A DNA stretch of 64,000 bases, taken from assembly GCF_001577365.1 (NCBI RefSeq), contig NZ_CP014513.1, positions 2,666,001-2,730,000 of the forward strand. The letters run 5' to 3'. The notes under the pieces are model-generated. The model was not told the origin of the DNA and searched no databases. It saw only the letters and a list, made by a program, of their open reading frames with translations. Below, one piece after another: positions 20,631 through 30,392 of the stretch. Every line of letters starts with the position of its first letter. The stretch's first letter is position 1. This stretch comes from Frondihabitans sp. PAMC 28766 (GTDB lineage: Bacteria > Actinomycetota > Actinomycetes > Actinomycetales > Microbacteriaceae). The translations under genes were made by a program, and so were the position numbers.

Positions 20631-21033
20631 TGACGAGGTGGTCATGGGAAGAGCCGATCGTTGCGTCGGCGCCCGTGAAGGGCGCCAGGGGGTCGACATC
20701 GAAGCAGGCGTGCTCACCAGTGTGGCAGGCGGCTCCGATCTGGTCGACGGTCACCAGGAGGGTGTCACCGTCGCAGTCGAGGGCGGCACCGCGGACGTAT
20801 TGCACGTGCCCGGAGGTGTCGCCCTTGCGCCAGTACTCCTGGCGGGACCGCGACCAGAACGTGACCCGGCCCTCGGTCAGGGTGCGGCGGAGCGCCTCGG
20901 CATCCATCCAGCCCATCATCAGGACGTCTTTGGTCGACGCCTCTTGGATGATGGCGGGCAGCAGGCCCTTCCCGTCGAACGCGGCTCGCTCGATGACGGG
21001 CTCGACGGTGGCGCGGGTGAGCTGCTCGGTCAT
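20623..21033 (-). CDS. hisI: phosphoribosyl-AMP cyclohydrolase
   Basis: 136 residues from ATG 21033. This zinc enzyme opens the adenine ring of PR-AMP, the third histidine step. The motifs [18 protein letters not shown] and the Cys ligands in [12 protein letters not shown] are present. It is single-domain (not fused to HisE, which is a separate gene here). It lies 28 bp after hisF and overlaps trpE, physically joining the his and trp operons. Confidence 0.96.
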   Translation of the reverse strand: MTEQLTRATVEPVIERAAFDGKGLLPAIIQEASTKDVLMMGWMDAEALRRTLTEGRVTFWSRSRQEYWRKGDTSGHVQYVRGAALDCDGDTLLVTVDQIGAACHTGEHACFDVDPLAPFTGADATIGSSHDHLVND

Positions 21034-21061
21034 GATGTCTTCTTCGTCTCGGGGTGCCGCG

Positions 21062-21868
21062 TCAGCGGACGACGGCACCCGACGCGGCGAGGCTCTTCTT
21101 GATCTCGCCGATCGTCAGTTCTCCATTGTGGAACACACTGGCCGCAAGCACAGCATCCGCTCCCGCCCGGATCGCCGGCGCGAAGTCGTCGAGAGAGCCT
21201 GCGCCCCCGGATGCGATGACCGGCACCGAGCTGTTCTCGCGCATCAGCCGCACCAGCTCGAGGTCGTAGCCGCGCTTGGTGCCGTCGGCGTCGATCGAGT
21301 TGACGAGCAGCTCTCCGGCCCCGCGCTCGACGGCCTCGCGGGCCCAGGCGACGGCGTCGAGCGCTGTCTCGTGCCGGCCGCCGTGAGTGGTCACGACGAA
21401 GCCCGACGGGGTGCGCGACGATCGCTTGACGTCGAGCGACAGCACCAGCGCCTGCGCGCCGAAGCGGTCGGCGATCTCGCCGAGCAGCTCGGGGCGGGCG
21501 ATCGCGGCGCTGTTGACACCGACCTTGTCGGCCCCCGACGCCTGCAGGCGCGCCACGTCGTCGGTCGAGCGCACCCCGCCGCCGACGGTCAGCGGGATGA
21601 AGACCTGCTCGGCCGTCGCGGCCACCACCTCGTACATCGTCGCGCGCTCTTCGACCGTCGCCGTGACGTCGAGGAAGGTCACCTCGTCGGCGCCCTGCTC
21701 GTAGTAGGTCTTCGCCAACTCGACCGGGTCGCCGGCGTCGCGGAGGTTCAGGAAGTTGACGCCCTTGACGACGCGGCCGGCGGCGACGTCGAGGCACGGG
21801 ATGACGCGGACGGCGAGAGTGGAATCGCCGTGCGCAGTGCCGGCGATCGTCTCGCCGGGCCCGGCCAC
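21062..21868 (-). CDS. hisF: imidazole glycerol phosphate synthase cyclase subunit
   Basis: 268 residues if translation starts at GTG 21868, two bases after the hisG stop; the conserved sequence begins only at [11 protein letters not shown], so a few N-terminal residues are extra. This TIM barrel combines PRFAR with ammonia from HisH. The catalytic Asp residues are in [12 protein letters not shown] and [10 protein letters not shown], and the phosphate loops are TVGGGVRS and [10 protein letters not shown]. hisH and hisA are not in the window. Confidence 0.95.
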   Translation of the reverse strand: MAGPGETIAGTAHGDSTLAVRVIPCLDVAAGRVVKGVNFLNLRDAGDPVELAKTYYEQGADEVTFLDVTATVEERATMYEVVAATAEQVFIPLTVGGGVRSTDDVARLQASGADKVGVNSAAIARPELLGEIADRFGAQALVLSLDVKRSSRTPSGFVVTTHGGRHETALDAVAWAREAVERGAGELLVNSIDADGTKRGYDLELVRLMRENSSVPVIASGGAGSLDDFAPAIRAGADAVLAASVFHNGELTIGEIKKSLAASGAVVR

Positions 21869-21870
21869 GG

Positions 21871-22749
21871 TCAGAGCCTCGCGGCGTGGATCGGCGTGAC
21901 CAGGATCGCGCGGGCACCCAGGTCGTAGAGGGCGTCCATGATCTGGTTCATGTCGTTTCGGCTGACCATGACCCGCACGGCGGCCCACTCCGGGTCGTGC
22001 AGCGGGGCGACGGTCGGCGACTCGATACCGGGCGCGATGCGGGTGGCCTCGTCGAGCAGCTTGACCGGCAGGTCGTAGTCCATCATCACGTACTGGCGCG
22101 CGACGAGGACCCCGTGCAGGCGGCGGCGCAGGACATCGAGGCCGGGCACGTCGGATCCTGCGGTCTCGTCCGCCTCGGGGCCGGTGGCGGCGCCCGCTCG
22201 CGAGATGAGAACGGCGGTGGAGCGCAGGATGACGGGGCCGAAGATCTCGAGACCGGCGGCGCGCAGCGTCGTGCCCGTCTCGACCACGTCGGCGATCGCG
22301 TCGGCCACACCGAGCTGCACGGCGCTCTCGACCGCGCCGTCGAGGCCGATCAGCTGGGCGTGGACGCCGTGGCTCTCGAGGAATGCGCCGACGAGGCCGG
22401 CGTAGCTCGTCGCGATCCTGACGCCCTCGAGGTCGGTCAGCTCGTGGTATTCGCCCGCGGGCCCGGCGAAGCGGAAGGTCGACGAGCCGAAGTCGAGCGC
22501 CGACACCTCGGTGGCGCTGGAGCCGGAGTCGAGCAGGAGGTCGCGGCCCGTGATGCCGACGTCGAGCGCGCCGGAGCCGACGTACGTCGCGATGTCGCGC
22601 GGGCGGAGGTAGAAGAACTCGACGCCGTTGCGCTCGTCGGCGAGGTAGAGCGACTTGGGGTCGCGGCGGCCGGAGTAGCCGGCCTCGGCGAGCATCTGAC
22701 TGGCGGTCTCGGAGAGCGAGCCCTTGTTGGGGACTGCGACGCGGAGCAT
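21871..22749 (-). CDS. hisG: ATP phosphoribosyltransferase (long form)
   Basis: 292 residues from ATG 22749 ([16 protein letters not shown]). This is the first committed step of histidine synthesis and the usual site of histidine feedback. The length and C-terminal segment ([17 protein letters not shown] to the end) show the long hexameric form with an ACT-like regulatory domain, independent of HisZ. The PRPP-binding loop is in [19 protein letters not shown]. It lies 52 bp after hisE. Confidence 0.95.
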   Translation of the reverse strand: MLRVAVPNKGSLSETASQMLAEAGYSGRRDPKSLYLADERNGVEFFYLRPRDIATYVGSGALDVGITGRDLLLDSGSSATEVSALDFGSSTFRFAGPAGEYHELTDLEGVRIATSYAGLVGAFLESHGVHAQLIGLDGAVESAVQLGVADAIADVVETGTTLRAAGLEIFGPVILRSTAVLISRAGAATGPEADETAGSDVPGLDVLRRRLHGVLVARQYVMMDYDLPVKLLDEATRIAPGIESPTVAPLHDPEWAAVRVMVSRNDMNQIMDALYDLGARAILVTPIHAARL

Positions 22750-22801
22750 GGGGTACCGATTCTGTTATGAGGTGAGCTGCGGGGGTGTCGAGAGTGTCAG
22801 C

Positions 22802-23065
22802 TCACAGATGTCGGTAGATGTCGGCCGGCGTCAGGCCCTTCGCGACCATGAGCACCTGCACGTGGTAGATCAGCTGCGAGATCTCTTCGGCGGTGGCGAC
22901 GTCGCCCTCGTACTCGGCGGCCATCCACACCTCGGCGGCCTCTTCGACGATCTTCTTGCCGATCTGGTGCACGCCCGCGTCGAGCTCTGCGACCGTGCCG
23001 GAGCCCTCGGGGCGCTCGATCGCCTTGGCGGAGAGCTCGGTGAACAGGTCGTCGAAGGATTTCAC
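22802..23065 (-). CDS. hisE: phosphoribosyl-ATP pyrophosphatase
   Basis: 87 residues from GTG 23065 ([11 protein letters not shown]). A MazG-like all-alpha fold, it removes pyrophosphate from PR-ATP. The Glu-rich metal site [15 protein letters not shown] is intact and the length is standard. The gene starts 5 bp after rpe, so rpe-hisE-hisG-hisF-hisI-trpE may be one long transcript. Confidence 0.95.
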   Translation of the reverse strand: MKSFDDLFTELSAKAIERPEGSGTVAELDAGVHQIGKKIVEEAAEVWMAAEYEGDVATAEEISQLIYHVQVLMVAKGLTPADIYRHL

Positions 23066-23070
23066 GTCGA

Positions 23071-23736
23071 CTACGCTACCGTCGCTGCGACCCGGCGAAG
23101 TGCCGCGATGCGTTCGTTCGGGTCGGTGCCGTCGCTGGCGTAGACCGCACTGCCGGCGACGATCGTGTCGGCGCCGTTCTCGATCGCCGTGACGATCGTG
23201 GCGTCGTTGATGCCGCCGTCGACCTCGAGCCACACGTCGCGGCCCGAGTCGTCGATTGCCGCGCGTGCCGCGCGGAGCTTGGGCATGGTCTCGTCGATGA
23301 ACGACTGGCCGCCGAAACCGGGCTCGACCGTCATCACCAGGATCATGTCGAGCTCGTCGAGGTAGTCGAGCACCGGCTCGATGGGCGTGCCGGGCTTGAT
23401 CGCCACGGAAGCCCTCGATCCTGCGCTCTTGATGTCTTTGATGAGTTGGCGGGGGTTCGCGGCGGCCTCGGCCGAGAAGGTGACCGAGAACGCGCCGGTC
23501 TCGGCGTAGCGCGGGGCCCAGCGGTCGGCGTCGTCGATCATGAGGTGAACGTCGAGGGGCAGGGGGCTGACCTCTTGGATGCGCTCGACTATCGGCAGGC
23601 CGAGGGTGAGGTTCGGCACGAAGTGGTTGTCCATCACGTCGACGTGCACGAGGTCGGCCGTGCTGATGCGGTTCAGGTCTCGCTCGAGGTTGGCGAAGTC
23701 GGCGGACAGGATGCTGGGGCTGATGCGGATCGGCAC
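23071..23736 (-). CDS. rpe: ribulose-phosphate 3-epimerase
   Basis: 221 residues from a GTG at 23736. It interconverts ribulose 5-phosphate and xylulose 5-phosphate. The metal ligands and catalytic Asp lie in [24 protein letters not shown] and WLEVDGGI, and [13 protein letters not shown] is the flexible loop. Placement before hisE fits a supply of pentose phosphate for PRPP-consuming pathways, but that is inference. A dispersed palindrome separates it from rsmB. Confidence 0.96.
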   Translation of the reverse strand: MPIRISPSILSADFANLERDLNRISTADLVHVDVMDNHFVPNLTLGLPIVERIQEVSPLPLDVHLMIDDADRWAPRYAETGAFSVTFSAEAAANPRQLIKDIKSAGSRASVAIKPGTPIEPVLDYLDELDMILVMTVEPGFGGQSFIDETMPKLRAARAAIDDSGRDVWLEVDGGINDATIVTAIENGADTIVAGSAVYASDGTDPNERIAALRRVAATVA

Positions 23737-23789
23737 GCGACCAGCCTATCGGCCCCGTTCGTCCGCCCGTCGTCCCTCCGCTGCCCCTT

Positions 23790-23863
23790 CCGTTTTACCT
23801 ATAGGCGAGCCGTTGCCGCACAGAAATAACTGTGCGGCAGCGGCTTACCTATAGGTAAAACGG
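23790..23863. repeat. dispersed palindrome, copy 2 (after rsmB)
   Basis: Two 34-nt arms (23790-23823 and 23830-23863) pair with only three mismatches around a 6-nt loop AAATAA. The outer 16 bp (CCGTTTTACCTATAGG and its complement) are perfect and identical to copy 1 at 7866. It lies 13 bp beyond the restored rsmB stop and 54 bp before rpe. The core TACCTATAGGTA is itself a palindrome. Confidence 0.9.
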
Positions 23864-23875
23864 GCGGGGTGGGGG

Positions 23876-25257
23876 CTAGGGGCGCTTGCGCAGGAGGGCG
23901 ACGAACATGGCGTCGGTGCCGTGGCGGTGCGGCCAGAGCTGGGCGAAGGGGCCCGGGCCGAGATCGAGGGGGCCGTGGCGATCGCCGCGAGCACTTCCGT
24001 CGCGTCGAGCAGCTCGACAGCGCGACCACCATCGCGAGCCCACCTCTTGAGGCCCGAGTCGACGATGGCGCGGCTTTCGGCCGTGTGCGGCGAGCAGGTG
24101 ACGTAGGCGAGGGTTCCGCCCGGCTTCAGCGCCGCAAGTGCGGAAGCGAACAGTCGTGCCTGCAACCCGGTGAGCTCGGCGACGTCGCGCGGCTGCTTGC
24201 GCCAGCGTGCCTCGGGGCGCCGACGCAGGGCGCCGAGCCCGGTGCAGGGGGCGTCGAGCAGGATGCGGTCGTACGTCTCAGGGTCGGCCGCGCCGATCAG
24301 CGTCGCATCGCCCTGCCGCACTTCGACGTCGTCCGCCCCTGACGCCGCCAGGGCCTGCCGCACGAGCCCCACTCGGGCCGACACGAGCTCGTTCGCGACG
24401 AGCGAGGCGCCGCCGAGGCGGGCTTCGGCCGCGAGCAGTGCCGCCTTGCCGCCGGGGCCGGCGCACATGTCGAGCCACTTCTCGCCGGTGACGATCGGCA
24501 CGACACGCGACAGAGCCAGCGCGGCCAGCTGCGAACCTTCATCCTGCACTCGAACCTTTCCGTCGCGGACCAGGTGCAGGGCGGCAGGATCACCGGGCGG
24601 TGCGGTGACAGCGATCGGCGAGAACCGCCCGGCGTCCGCCCCCGCAACGTCTCGGGGGTCGGCCAGCCCGGGCAGCGCCACGAGACTCACTCGCGGCGGA
24701 ACGTTGTCGGAGGCGAGCAGCTCGTCCAGCTCGTCGGCGCGCCCCTCGGCGGCGAGGGCGCCGCGGAACGCACGGATGATCCACTCCGGGTGGGAGTAGT
24801 CGGCGGCGAGGCGCTCGTCGGCGCTCGTCGTGGCCTCGAGGACGCGCTCGTGCCACTCCTCCGGCGTCGACCGCGTGATCGTGCGGAGGACGCCGTTGAC
24901 GAACCCGGTGCCCGACCGGCTGCCGACCTCGCGGGCCAGCGAGACGGACTCGTCGACGGCAGCGTGCACGGCGACCCGGGTTGCGAGCAGCTGGTGCGAG
25001 CCCAGGCGCAGCACGTCGAGCAGCGCGGGGTCGATCTTGGAGGTGGGCCGCCGGGCGGCGATCTCGAGCACCCGGTCGTAGTAGCCCATCATGCGCAGGG
25101 TGCCGTAGGTCAGTTCGGTGGCGAGCCCGGCATCCTGCGGCGACAGGCGGGCGCGCTGGATGCGCTGCGGCAGGAGGAGATTGGCGTAGGCGTCGTCGTG
25201 CTCCACCGCGCGGATGACGTCGAACGCGACCTGGCGCGCGGGCTGGATGCCGCTCAC
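23876..25257 (-). CDS. rsmB: 16S rRNA (cytosine-C5) methyltransferase, C-terminal frameshift as sequenced
   Basis: GTG start at 25257 shares GTGA with the fmt stop. An N-terminal NusB-like RNA-binding domain (about 1-140) precedes a SAM-dependent methyltransferase: LDMCAGPGGKAALLA for SAM, and DAPCTGLGALRRRPE and VTCSPHTAES with the two catalytic cysteines. It methylates 16S rRNA C967. Near the end a run of five G (23968-23972) lacks one base. As sequenced the frame continues as nonsense to 23845; with one base added it reads PFAQLWPHRHGTDAMF to a stop at 23876, which is the expected end. Coordinates given are for the restored frame. Confidence 0.92.
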
Positions 25258-26236
25258 TGGGCGACTCCGATGCCGGTGCCGGCCGAGGCGCGACCGTCGT
25301 CGTCGTGAGTCGCCGGGTCGAACTGCAGCCCCCCGCGATCCGTCACGCCCCGCAGCCAGTCGGCTGCCGCCATCGCCTTCTTGCCGGCGGGCTGCACCTG
25401 GAGGAGCTCGAGCGGTGTCGTGCCCGTGCCGACGAGCACCCGCTTGCCGTCGAGCACGATCGCGCCGGGCGTCAGCGCGTCTGAAGGGACCGACGCCCGT
25501 CGCGCGGCGAGCACCTTGAACCGAGCGCCGCCGAGCAGCGCGCTGGCGCCCGGCTCGGGCGTCACTCCGCGGAATCGGTTGTAGACCGAGTCGGCCGGCT
25601 GCGTGAAGTCGAGGAGGCCGTCGTCGAGGGAGAGTTTGGGGGCGAGGGTGACGGGGCCCTCCTGCTCGGTGGCGCGACTCGATCCTGCGGCCAGGTCGTC
25701 GACCACGCGCGAGAGCAGCAGTGCGCCCGAGATGGCGAGCTCGCCGAGCAGCTCGCCGGCGGTCTCGTCGCCGTGGAGAGGCTTCGTGATGGCGCGGTGC
25801 ACCACACCGGCGTCGAGCTCAGGCACCAGCTGGAACACTGCTGCCCCGGTCTCGTCGTCGCCGGCGATCAGCGCGCGCTGCACCGGGGCGGCGCCGCGCC
25901 AACGCGGCAGCAGCGAGAAGTGCAGGTTGATCCAGCCGAGACGCGGGGTCGAGAGCAGAGGCTCGCGGAGGAGCGCTCCGTAGGCGACGATCACCCCGAG
26001 ATCGGCCTGCGCGCCGTCGATTGCAGACGTCACGTCGTCGGTGATGCGTCGCGCCTTGATGACGGGATGCCGAGCTCGTCGGCGGCCTCGGCGACCGGCG
26101 TCGGGGTGAGCACACGCTTGCGGCCCTGCGGCGTGTCGTCTCGGGTGAGCACGGCCACCACCTCGTGCTCGCTCGCGGCGAGGGCGCGGAGGGACGGGAC
26201 AGCGGCAGCGGGGCTGCCGGCGAAGACGAGACGCAA
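25254..26236 (-). pseudogene. fmt: methionyl-tRNA formyltransferase, one-base frameshift as sequenced
   Basis: Starts at TTG 26236 ([16 protein letters not shown]). The first 55 residues read up to [11 protein letters not shown], then a base is missing in a GGG run (26064-26066). One frame over the protein continues [16 protein letters not shown] and then the catalytic motif NLHFSLLPRWRGAAP and a full C-terminal OB domain to the stop at 25254. The restored length is 327 residues, normal for Fmt, which formylates initiator Met-tRNA. Since the downstream part is undamaged, a sequencing deletion is more likely than gene loss. Without correction only the fragment 25254-26033 would be called. Confidence 0.9.
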
Positions 26237-26259
26237 ACGAGAGACTTTCTGGTGGGGGC

Positions 26260-28416
26260 TTATTCGGCGAACGGCTCGACGTCGTCGAACCGCACTCTGA
26301 GTGTAGGAGCGGCGAGGCGGCGATTCGCCCCGCGAGGGTCGCCCGGGATGCGGCGCCGGTCGGTGGCCGCCCGGATCACGCGTCCGCGCAGGATGCCGGC
26401 GACCTCGCCTCCGTTCGCGTAGTCGAAGCGGACGATGGCGCGCACGGTGCCGCCCTCGACATCGACCGGCCCCAGGGTCTCGCGCTGAATCGACTCGGGG
26501 AGATCGCCGAGGGCGGTCTCGACCTGATTCGTCTGCCCGGTCAGAGTCGCCACGCGGATCGCGGGCGGGAAGCGGAGGTGCCGGCGTTCGGCGAGCTCGG
26601 CGGAAGCGAAGCGGGCGAGGTTCCAGGTCGACAGCGCCGAGGCGAGGGCACCCCCGACGCCCACGAGGAAGATCGGCGCGCGCCTCGCCGCGAGAGCCGT
26701 CGCGTCGGCCCACCAGCGCAGGCAGTCTTCGGCCACGCGCAGGCTCTCACGGGCGAGCATGCGCTCGCCGTCGAGCAGCAGCACCGCGCGATAGCCGCCG
26801 GGCGCGATCGGTTCGGCGCCGCGGGTGGCGACGACGATCGCGGGCTCGGCGTCGACGCGTGTCACCTGGCGGGCGCCGTCCGAGACGATCACCCTCACCC
26901 CGGGGAAGGCGCGGCCCAACTCGTCGGCTGTGCGGCCCGCGCCGGTACCGACGGTTCGCATCGTGGTGTTCTCGCACGTCTGGCAGTGCCATCCCACCGC
27001 CAGACCCCCGCACCAGGCGCAGGCCGGCACGGCGTTCTGCTCATGCTTCTGCAGCGGGCCGCTGCAGCGCAGGCACCGAGCTGTGTCTCCGCACTCGGCG
27101 CAGGCCAGGCGCGGCGCGTAGCCCGGGTGGGCGACCTGCACGAGCACCGGCCCGAACTCCACCGCCGCCTTCGCCTCGTTCCACGCCGTCGACGGGATCC
27201 GGGCGTTCGCAGCGAACCCCTCACGCGAGCCCTGCTGTGTCGTCGGGATCACCCGGGGCTGATAGCGCGGATCGGGCGATACCTCGGTGAGCCAGCCGAT
27301 CTCGACCAGCCGCTGCACATCCGTCGAGCGGGCGTGCCCGGCGAAGACGAGCGCCGGGCCCTGCTGCTCGGTGCGGAGGAGAGCCGTGTCGCGCGCATGA
27401 ACGTAGGGGGCGAGCGGCTCGGAGAACAGCGGGTCGCCGTCGTCCCACACCGCGACCAGCCCGAGGCGCTCGCTTGGCGCGAGCAGCACCGAGCGGTTGC
27501 CCACCAGCACCAGGGCCTCGCCGCCGCGCGCTCGCAGCAGAGCTCGGTAGCGGTCGGGGTTCGACTGCTTCGAGTCGAGCCGCACGATGCGCTCGGGCGG
27601 CAGCACCGCCTCGAGGGCGAGCACGAGCTGCTCCTGGTCGCGATAGTCCGGCACCGCCAGGATCGCGTTGTCGCCGTCGGCCAGGGCCACCGCGGCGAGC
27701 TGGGCGAGCGCCACGGCCCAGTGGCCGACCCAGAGCGGGCCCTCGTCGTCCCCGTCCGCGTTCTTCCGCGCCGGGCCCGGGCGGGGCGGCAGCTCGACGA
27801 GCAGCGGCACCGCGTCGAGCGCCAGGCGGGCACGCGCGCGCACCGCGCCCGGGAGGTCGGTCGACCGGTAGCCCGCCACGGCGTCGGGTGGGGCGACCGG
27901 GGTGACGGGCGCAGGATGCGGGGCGTCAGGATCCTGCGCCCTCTCGGCTTCGGTCTCGGCGGCGCCGGCCGCGAGCCACTGCTTCTCGACCCGCACCTGT
28001 CGCGTCGGAACCGCCACCCGCAGCAGGTCGCTCGCCGAGCCCCCCGCTCGATCGGCAAGAGCCCGCGCGAGGCGCCAGACCTCCGGCGCGAGGACGGGCA
28101 CCGTGGAGATGAGGTCTTCGACCTCGGAGAGCGAACCGGCGTGCTCGGAGGTCGCGGCGACCTCGACGACGAAGCCGTCGGCCATTCGGCCGGCACTCCG
28201 GAGGGGCACCTTGACGCGCATGCCGGGCCCGATCGTGTCGGCGAGCCGGGCGGGCACGGCGTAGTCGAACAGGCGGTCGAGCTGCGGCAGGGGGGTGTCG
28301 ACGAGCACGCGGGCGACGGCGGCGCGCGGCGCGCCGACGGACGCCGCGGGTACAGCGCTCGGCCCAGCACGGGTCGCAGCGGCTGGCACCGGAGTCGTCG
28401 CTGGCACCTCGGTCAC
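26260..28416 (-). CDS. priA: primosomal protein N' (PriA), helicase motifs absent
   Basis: 718 residues from GTG 28416, 13 bp after the metK stop; the frame upstream of this is non-coding. The N-terminal 3' DNA-binding domain ([19 protein letters not shown]) and the paired zinc fingers ([14 protein letters not shown] and [17 protein letters not shown]) are clear. A Walker A GKT and DEAH box are not found, matching the actinobacterial form of PriA that is predicted not to unwind DNA. Role: loading the replisome at collapsed forks. 23 bp separate it from fmt. Confidence 0.93.
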   Translation of the reverse strand: MTEVPATTPVPAAATRAGPSAVPAASVGAPRAAVARVLVDTPLPQLDRLFDYAVPARLADTIGPGMRVKVPLRSAGRMADGFVVEVAATSEHAGSLSEVEDLISTVPVLAPEVWRLARALADRAGGSASDLLRVAVPTRQVRVEKQWLAAGAAETEAERAQDPDAPHPAPVTPVAPPDAVAGYRSTDLPGAVRARARLALDAVPLLVELPPRPGPARKNADGDDEGPLWVGHWAVALAQLAAVALADGDNAILAVPDYRDQEQLVLALEAVLPPERIVRLDSKQSNPDRYRALLRARGGEALVLVGNRSVLLAPSERLGLVAVWDDGDPLFSEPLAPYVHARDTALLRTEQQGPALVFAGHARSTDVQRLVEIGWLTEVSPDPRYQPRVIPTTQQGSREGFAANARIPSTAWNEAKAAVEFGPVLVQVAHPGYAPRLACAECGDTARCLRCSGPLQKHEQNAVPACAWCGGLAVGWHCQTCENTTMRTVGTGAGRTADELGRAFPGVRVIVSDGARQVTRVDAEPAIVVATRGAEPIAPGGYRAVLLLDGERMLARESLRVAEDCLRWWADATALAARRAPIFLVGVGGALASALSTWNLARFASAELAERRHLRFPPAIRVATLTGQTNQVETALGDLPESIQRETLGPVDVEGGTVRAIVRFDYANGGEVAGILRGRVIRAATDRRRIPGDPRGANRRLAAPTLRVRFDDVEPFAE

Positions 28417-28429
28417 GGGCAGCGCCCGA

Positions 28430-29635
28430 TCAGAGCCCGGCGGCGGCCCGGAGGGCGTCGACGCGATCGAGGTGCTCCCAGGTGAAGTCGGGAAGGTCGC
28501 GGCCGAAGTGGCCGTACGTCGCCGTCGTGCCGTAGATCGGGCGCAACAGGTCGAGGTCGCGGATGATCGCCGCCGGGCGGAGGTCGAAGGTCTCGGTGAT
28601 GGCGCGGGTGATCGTCTCGTCGTCGACGTGGCCGGTGCCGAAGGTCTCGACATAGAGACCGACGGGGGCCGCTCGGCCGATCGCGTAGGCGATCTGCAGC
28701 TCGAGGCGCTCGGCGAAGCCGGCGGCGACGGCGTTCTTCGCCACCCAGCGCATCGCGTAGGCCGCCGAGCGGTCGACCTTCGACGGGTCTTTGCCCGAGA
28801 AGGCGCCACCGCCGTGCCGCGAGGCCCCGCCGTACGTGTCGACGATCACCTTGCGACCGGTGAGGCCGGCGTCGCCCTGCGGCCCGCCGATCTCGAAGCG
28901 CCCGGTCGGGTTGATGATGAACTTCGTACTCGATGTGTCGAGCTGGGGGGCCTCGGCAGCAAGCACCGGGCGGATGACGTGCTCGATCACGTCTCGTTCG
29001 AGGTCGGCCATCGAGATCGACGGCGAGTGCTGCGTCGAGAGCACGACCGTGTCGACCGTCTTGGGCTCGGTGCCGTCGTAGCCGACCGTGACCTGGGTCT
29101 TGCCGTCGGGGCGGAGGTAGGTGAGCAGGCCGTCTTTGCGGACGGCGCTGAGGCGCTCGGCGAGGCGGTGGGCCAGCCAGATCGGCACCGGCATCAGCTG
29201 AGGCGTTTCGGTGGTCGCGTAGCCGAACATGATGCCCTGGTCGCCGGCGCCCTGGAGGCTGAGCGCGTCGTCGCTGCCCGTGCGGGCCTCGAGGGCGATG
29301 TCCACGCCTTGCGCGATGTCGGGCGACTGCGCCCCGATCGACACCTCGACGCCGCAGGTGCGGCCGTCGAAGCTGACCGACGAGTCGTTGTAGCCGATGC
29401 CGGTGATGAGGTCGCGCACGATCGTGGGGATGTCGACGTAGCCGGTCGTCGTGACCTCGCCGGCGACGTGCACGAGCCCGGTGGTGACGAGGGTCTCGAC
29501 GGCGACGCGGCTGTGTGGATCGACGGCCAGCAGGGCGTCGAGGATGCCGTCGGAGATCTGGTCGCAGATCTTGTCGGGGTGGCCCTCGGTGACCGACTCG
29601 GACGTGAACAGGCGAAGGTCGCGGGAAGGCGTCAC
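28430..29635 (-). CDS. metK: S-adenosylmethionine synthase
   Basis: 401 residues from GTG 29635 ([15 protein letters not shown]) with GAGGA upstream; the open frame to 29725 is not coding. It makes SAM from methionine and ATP in a homotetramer. [25 protein letters not shown] and [19 protein letters not shown] are the ATP, Met and metal-binding signatures. In many actinobacteria coaBC lies directly upstream; here a 480-bp gap without genes takes its place. Confidence 0.97.
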   Translation of the reverse strand: MTPSRDLRLFTSESVTEGHPDKICDQISDGILDALLAVDPHSRVAVETLVTTGLVHVAGEVTTTGYVDIPTIVRDLITGIGYNDSSVSFDGRTCGVEVSIGAQSPDIAQGVDIALEARTGSDDALSLQGAGDQGIMFGYATTETPQLMPVPIWLAHRLAERLSAVRKDGLLTYLRPDGKTQVTVGYDGTEPKTVDTVVLSTQHSPSISMADLERDVIEHVIRPVLAAEAPQLDTSSTKFIINPTGRFEIGGPQGDAGLTGRKVIVDTYGGASRHGGGAFSGKDPSKVDRSAAYAMRWVAKNAVAAGFAERLELQIAYAIGRAAPVGLYVETFGTGHVDDETITRAITETFDLRPAAIIRDLDLLRPIYGTTATYGHFGRDLPDFTWEHLDRVDALRAAAGL

Positions 29636-29762
29636 GGAAATCCTCAAACGTGGTGCGGGGTGGCTGCTGAACTGGCTCCCCCACTCTACCGTCGCCCCTC
29701 CGACACTCCCCGGGGCCGTCGTCACTCCCCGTCATCCGCTTGCGGGCCCGGCCGGCTGGTTC

Positions 29763-29822
29763 GCGCCACGCCGGCCGGGTCGAACCACGGGATCCGGTGG
29801 CTCGACCCGGATCGCGTGGTTC
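29763..29822. repeat. REP-like 26-bp repeat, inverted pair with 8-bp linker
   Basis: A reverse copy (29763-29788: GCGCCAC, 12 nt, GAACCAC) and a forward copy (29797-29822: GTGGCTC, 12 nt, GTGGTTC) are separated by the 8-bp linker GGGATCCG. The heptamer spacing (19 bp) and the linker length and form (GG-N4-CG) are the same as in the five-copy array at 63049-63240. The forward copy shares the spacer core GGATCGC with that array. Confidence 0.8.
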
Positions 29823-29864
29823 GACGAACCTCGGGCGCCGATCGCGCACCAGCGTCGCGGCCGA

Positions 29865-30054
29865 TCCTCCCTGGACGTGACACTTCGGCGAGGTTCCTCC
29901 CCCAGGGACGCGGCGCGGAGATTTTCGGGAGGAACACGCGCGACGGGATCCTCCCGCGGCGACGGCGGCCGGGCGTTTATCCTCCCGGGCGGCCGATCAT
30001 TCGTGCGTTTCCTCCCCGGAGGTCGCCGAGTCCTCCCGAGATCGACTTCCTCCC
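29865..30054. repeat. phased TCCTCCC motifs
   Basis: TCCTCCC occurs at 29865, 29895, 29949, 29980, 30010, 30031 and 30048, with a reverse copy (GGGAGGA) at 29927. Several intervals are 30-31 bp; the last two shorten to 21 and 17. The sequences between are not conserved. Purpose unknown. Confidence 0.6.
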
Positions 30055-30067
30055 GGGGGCACGACGA

Positions 30068-30097
30068 AGGCGGGCCGCCCCGAAGGGCGACCCGCCT
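30068..30097 (-). terminator. terminator after rpoZ
   Basis: Stem AGGCGGG-C-CGCCC / GGGCG-A-CCCGCCT with loop CGAA and one mismatch, 21 bp beyond the rpoZ stop. Confidence 0.85.
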
Positions 30098-30117
30098 GCG
30101 TGACGCGGCAGCGCGAA

Positions 30118-30384
30118 CTACTCGGGGACGACCTCGAGCGGCTTCGACGTGAGCTTGTCCTCGTTGATCTCGTGCATCGCGACGGAGAGCGGCTTGTCGT
30201 CGATGGTGGAGTCGACGAGCGGGCCGACGTTGTCGAAGAGCGAGCCCTCGTGCAGGTCGGCGTAGTAGTCGTTGATCTGGCGAGCGCGCTTCGATGCGAA
30301 GATGACGAGCGCGTACTTCGACTCGACCTTCGAGAGCAGGTCGTCGATGGGCGGGTCGATGATGCCCTTGTTCCTGTCGGCCAT
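30118..30384 (-). CDS. rpoZ: RNA polymerase omega subunit
   Basis: 88 residues from ATG 30384 with a strong AGGAGG site upstream. [32 protein letters not shown] is the omega core that clasps the beta-prime C-terminus (shown here only to identify: [15 protein letters not shown]). The gene lies 8 bp after the mIHF-gmk gene and ends the long pyrimidine-gmk cluster, with a terminator behind it. Confidence 0.95.
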   Translation of the reverse strand: MADRNKGIIDPPIDDLLSKVESKYALVIFASKRARQINDYYADLHEGSLFDNVGPLVDSTIDDKPLSVAMHEINEDKLTSKPLEVVPE

Positions 30385-30392
30385 GGTGCCTC

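Larger units (their letters stand above)
29636..30117. other. 482-bp gene-free, repeat-rich gap between metK and rpoZ
   Basis: No convincing gene on either strand. The plus-strand open frame that spans it overlaps metK antisense and ends in low-complexity sequence. In order it holds: sequence without visible structure (29636-29762), an inverted pair of the REP-like 26-bp repeat (29763-29822), GGTTCGACGAACC (29818-29830), a series of TCCTCCC motifs (29865-30054) and the rpoZ terminator (30068-30097). No SAM-riboswitch core was recognised upstream of metK. Confidence 0.7.

Noticed and set aside
20617..20717. Longer trpE start at 20717 and a trp leader peptide
   Set aside because: The upstream part lies inside hisI, and the his-trp genes overlap, leaving no room for an attenuator.
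29636..29762. SAM riboswitch in front of metK
   Set aside because: No SAM-I, SAM-II or SAM-IV core could be recognised by eye; a covariance-model search would settle it.
29451..30152. Plus-strand open frame across the metK-rpoZ gap
   Set aside because: Overlaps metK antisense and rpoZ, is rich in Arg/Gly/Pro, has no ribosome site and no recognisable motif.
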